A DNA stretch of 64,000 nt, from the NCBI GenBank assembly GCA_022559985.1, contig JAFJTR010000009.1, positions 62,001 through 126,000 on the forward strand, given 5' to 3'. The position numbers and the translations under genes are program-made. This document shows, piece by piece, positions 63,467 to 64,000 of this stretch. The stretch comes from Parastagonospora avenae f. sp. tritici 18332-5. Its lineage: Eukaryota; Ascomycota; Dothideomycetes; Pleosporales; Phaeosphaeriaceae. A model generated the notes under the pieces. The model was not told where the DNA came from and did no database searches. It worked only from the letters and a program-made list of their open reading frames with translations. How positions within the stretch are numbered: position 1 is the stretch's first letter; the number at the start of each line of letters is the position of its first letter.

Positions 63467-64000
63467 TCATTCAGGCTCTTTCTTCACGTCGCTAGATGGC
63501 CTTCGAAGCTCCAAAATATCGGACATTTTCACATCCCCTTTACCACCCCAGCCTGCTGTTCCACTTGCGACATCTGGTCTGACGCGCACGTACCATCCCC
63601 ATGCTCTTTTGTCCAGGTCTTCTTTGCTGAGGACATGCGCCCACGACTCATATAAAAGCTCCAAGGCCCCCAGCACCAGACCGAGATTGCGCTCCTTTCC
63701 TGCTGCCATTGAGGCGGCTGTCTGTTTCTTGGGCGGGGCTGCTTTGCTATCCTTTGGGGTGTCGAACGCCTTCATGATGTAAGATCTCGCCGACTGAGCG
63801 GTGTATATCGGTAGCTGACTCGACGGAGTCCGGTTGGAACCAATGGCTGAGGATGTCTTCTTGAGTGCTTCCAGATCCACACCCCAAAGCGCAGGCTCTT
63901 TAGTAACAGGCTCTTCTACGAGTGTTATTTCCGATGATGAAAGTGTTTCCTGTGTGGAGTCGATGGACGGTTCCGCGATGGACGTTCTCGACTCTTCCCA
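63467..64000 (-). CDS. Unrecognised protein, 5' end outside window
   Basis: The frame is open from the window edge to a stop at 63467 (177 codons). The N-terminal part is acidic and Ser-rich. A folded-looking segment follows (YTAQSARSYIMKAFDTPK, then NLGLVLGALELLYESWAHVL), then KRAWGWYVRVRPDVASG, then a short acidic tail ending DVKKEPE. I do not recognise a family. Its stop is 52 bp from that of the HAD gene, so the two genes are convergent. Confidence 0.6.
   Translation of the reverse strand, partial: WEESRTSIAEPSIDSTQETLSSSEITLVEEPVTKEPALWGVDLEALKKTSSAIGSNRTPSSQLPIYTAQSARSYIMKAFDTPKDSKAAPPKKQTAASMAAGKERNLGLVLGALELLYESWAHVLSKEDLDKRAWGWYVRVRPDVASGTAGWGGKGDVKMSDILELRRPSSDVKKEPE

Overview
This window is nuclear DNA of a filamentous ascomycete (Pezizomycotina). 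Genes lie densely on both strands. Introns are short (mostly 42-90 nt) with GTACGT/GTATGT/GTAAGT donors and CTAAC/CTGAC branch sites a few bases before a CAG/TAG. Recognisable proteins are typical of this group: succinyl-CoA ligase beta, NTF2, ARL1, DPM1, Zrg17, an RBR E3 ligase, and DUF3433 and DUF3245 proteins. Many others are unrecognised lineage-type proteins. A dothideomycete is my best guess, but that is inference. No bacterial or viral gene was seen.

Layout. 0-10 kb: housekeeping-type genes: a small mitochondrial-type protein (partial), RBR ubiquitin ligase, Zrg17-like zinc transporter subunit, two-TM protein, F-box-like protein, a tRNA-Phe, a cyclin-L-like protein. 10.1-15.7 kb: a run of four disrupted genes, three of them with in-frame stops that are each one C-to-T change from a Gln codon, which is what RIP-type mutation leaves. 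15.7-17.7 kb: non-coding DNA with a degenerate repeat array. 17.7-28.7 kb: metabolism and core genes (LSC2, a DUF3245-type protein, thiolase, NTF2, NAD(P)-dependent ketone reductase, MetE-like protein, a small spliced Cys-containing protein). 29-45 kb: four divergent paralogues (called A-D here) of a protein family I do not recognise, with one unrelated TIM-like membrane protein between A and B. 45.8-54.9 kb: DUF3433 membrane protein, ARL1, two small or unknown genes, and a gene broken by two TAG codons and a frameshift. 55-59.4 kb: a divergent pair of secreted berberine-bridge-type FAD oxidase and O-methyltransferase, possibly a small secondary-metabolism unit. 60-64 kb: a basic Ser/Thr-rich protein, DPM1 head-to-head with a HAD hydrolase, and a partial gene.

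The most unusual object is the tRNA-Phe(GAA) gene at 8488-8630 (minus). Removing the canonical 13-nt anticodon intron and a second, 57-nt insert in the T-arm leaves a perfect 73-nt cloverleaf. The second insert has the hallmarks of a spliceosomal intron (GTACGT donor, CTAAC branch, AG end) and sits between T-stem and T-loop. The A box, B box and a T7 terminator are all present. The second most interesting feature is the A-D paralogue cluster.

All exon boundaries were worked out by eye from splice signals and checked for reading-frame closure. No alignment or database search was run.
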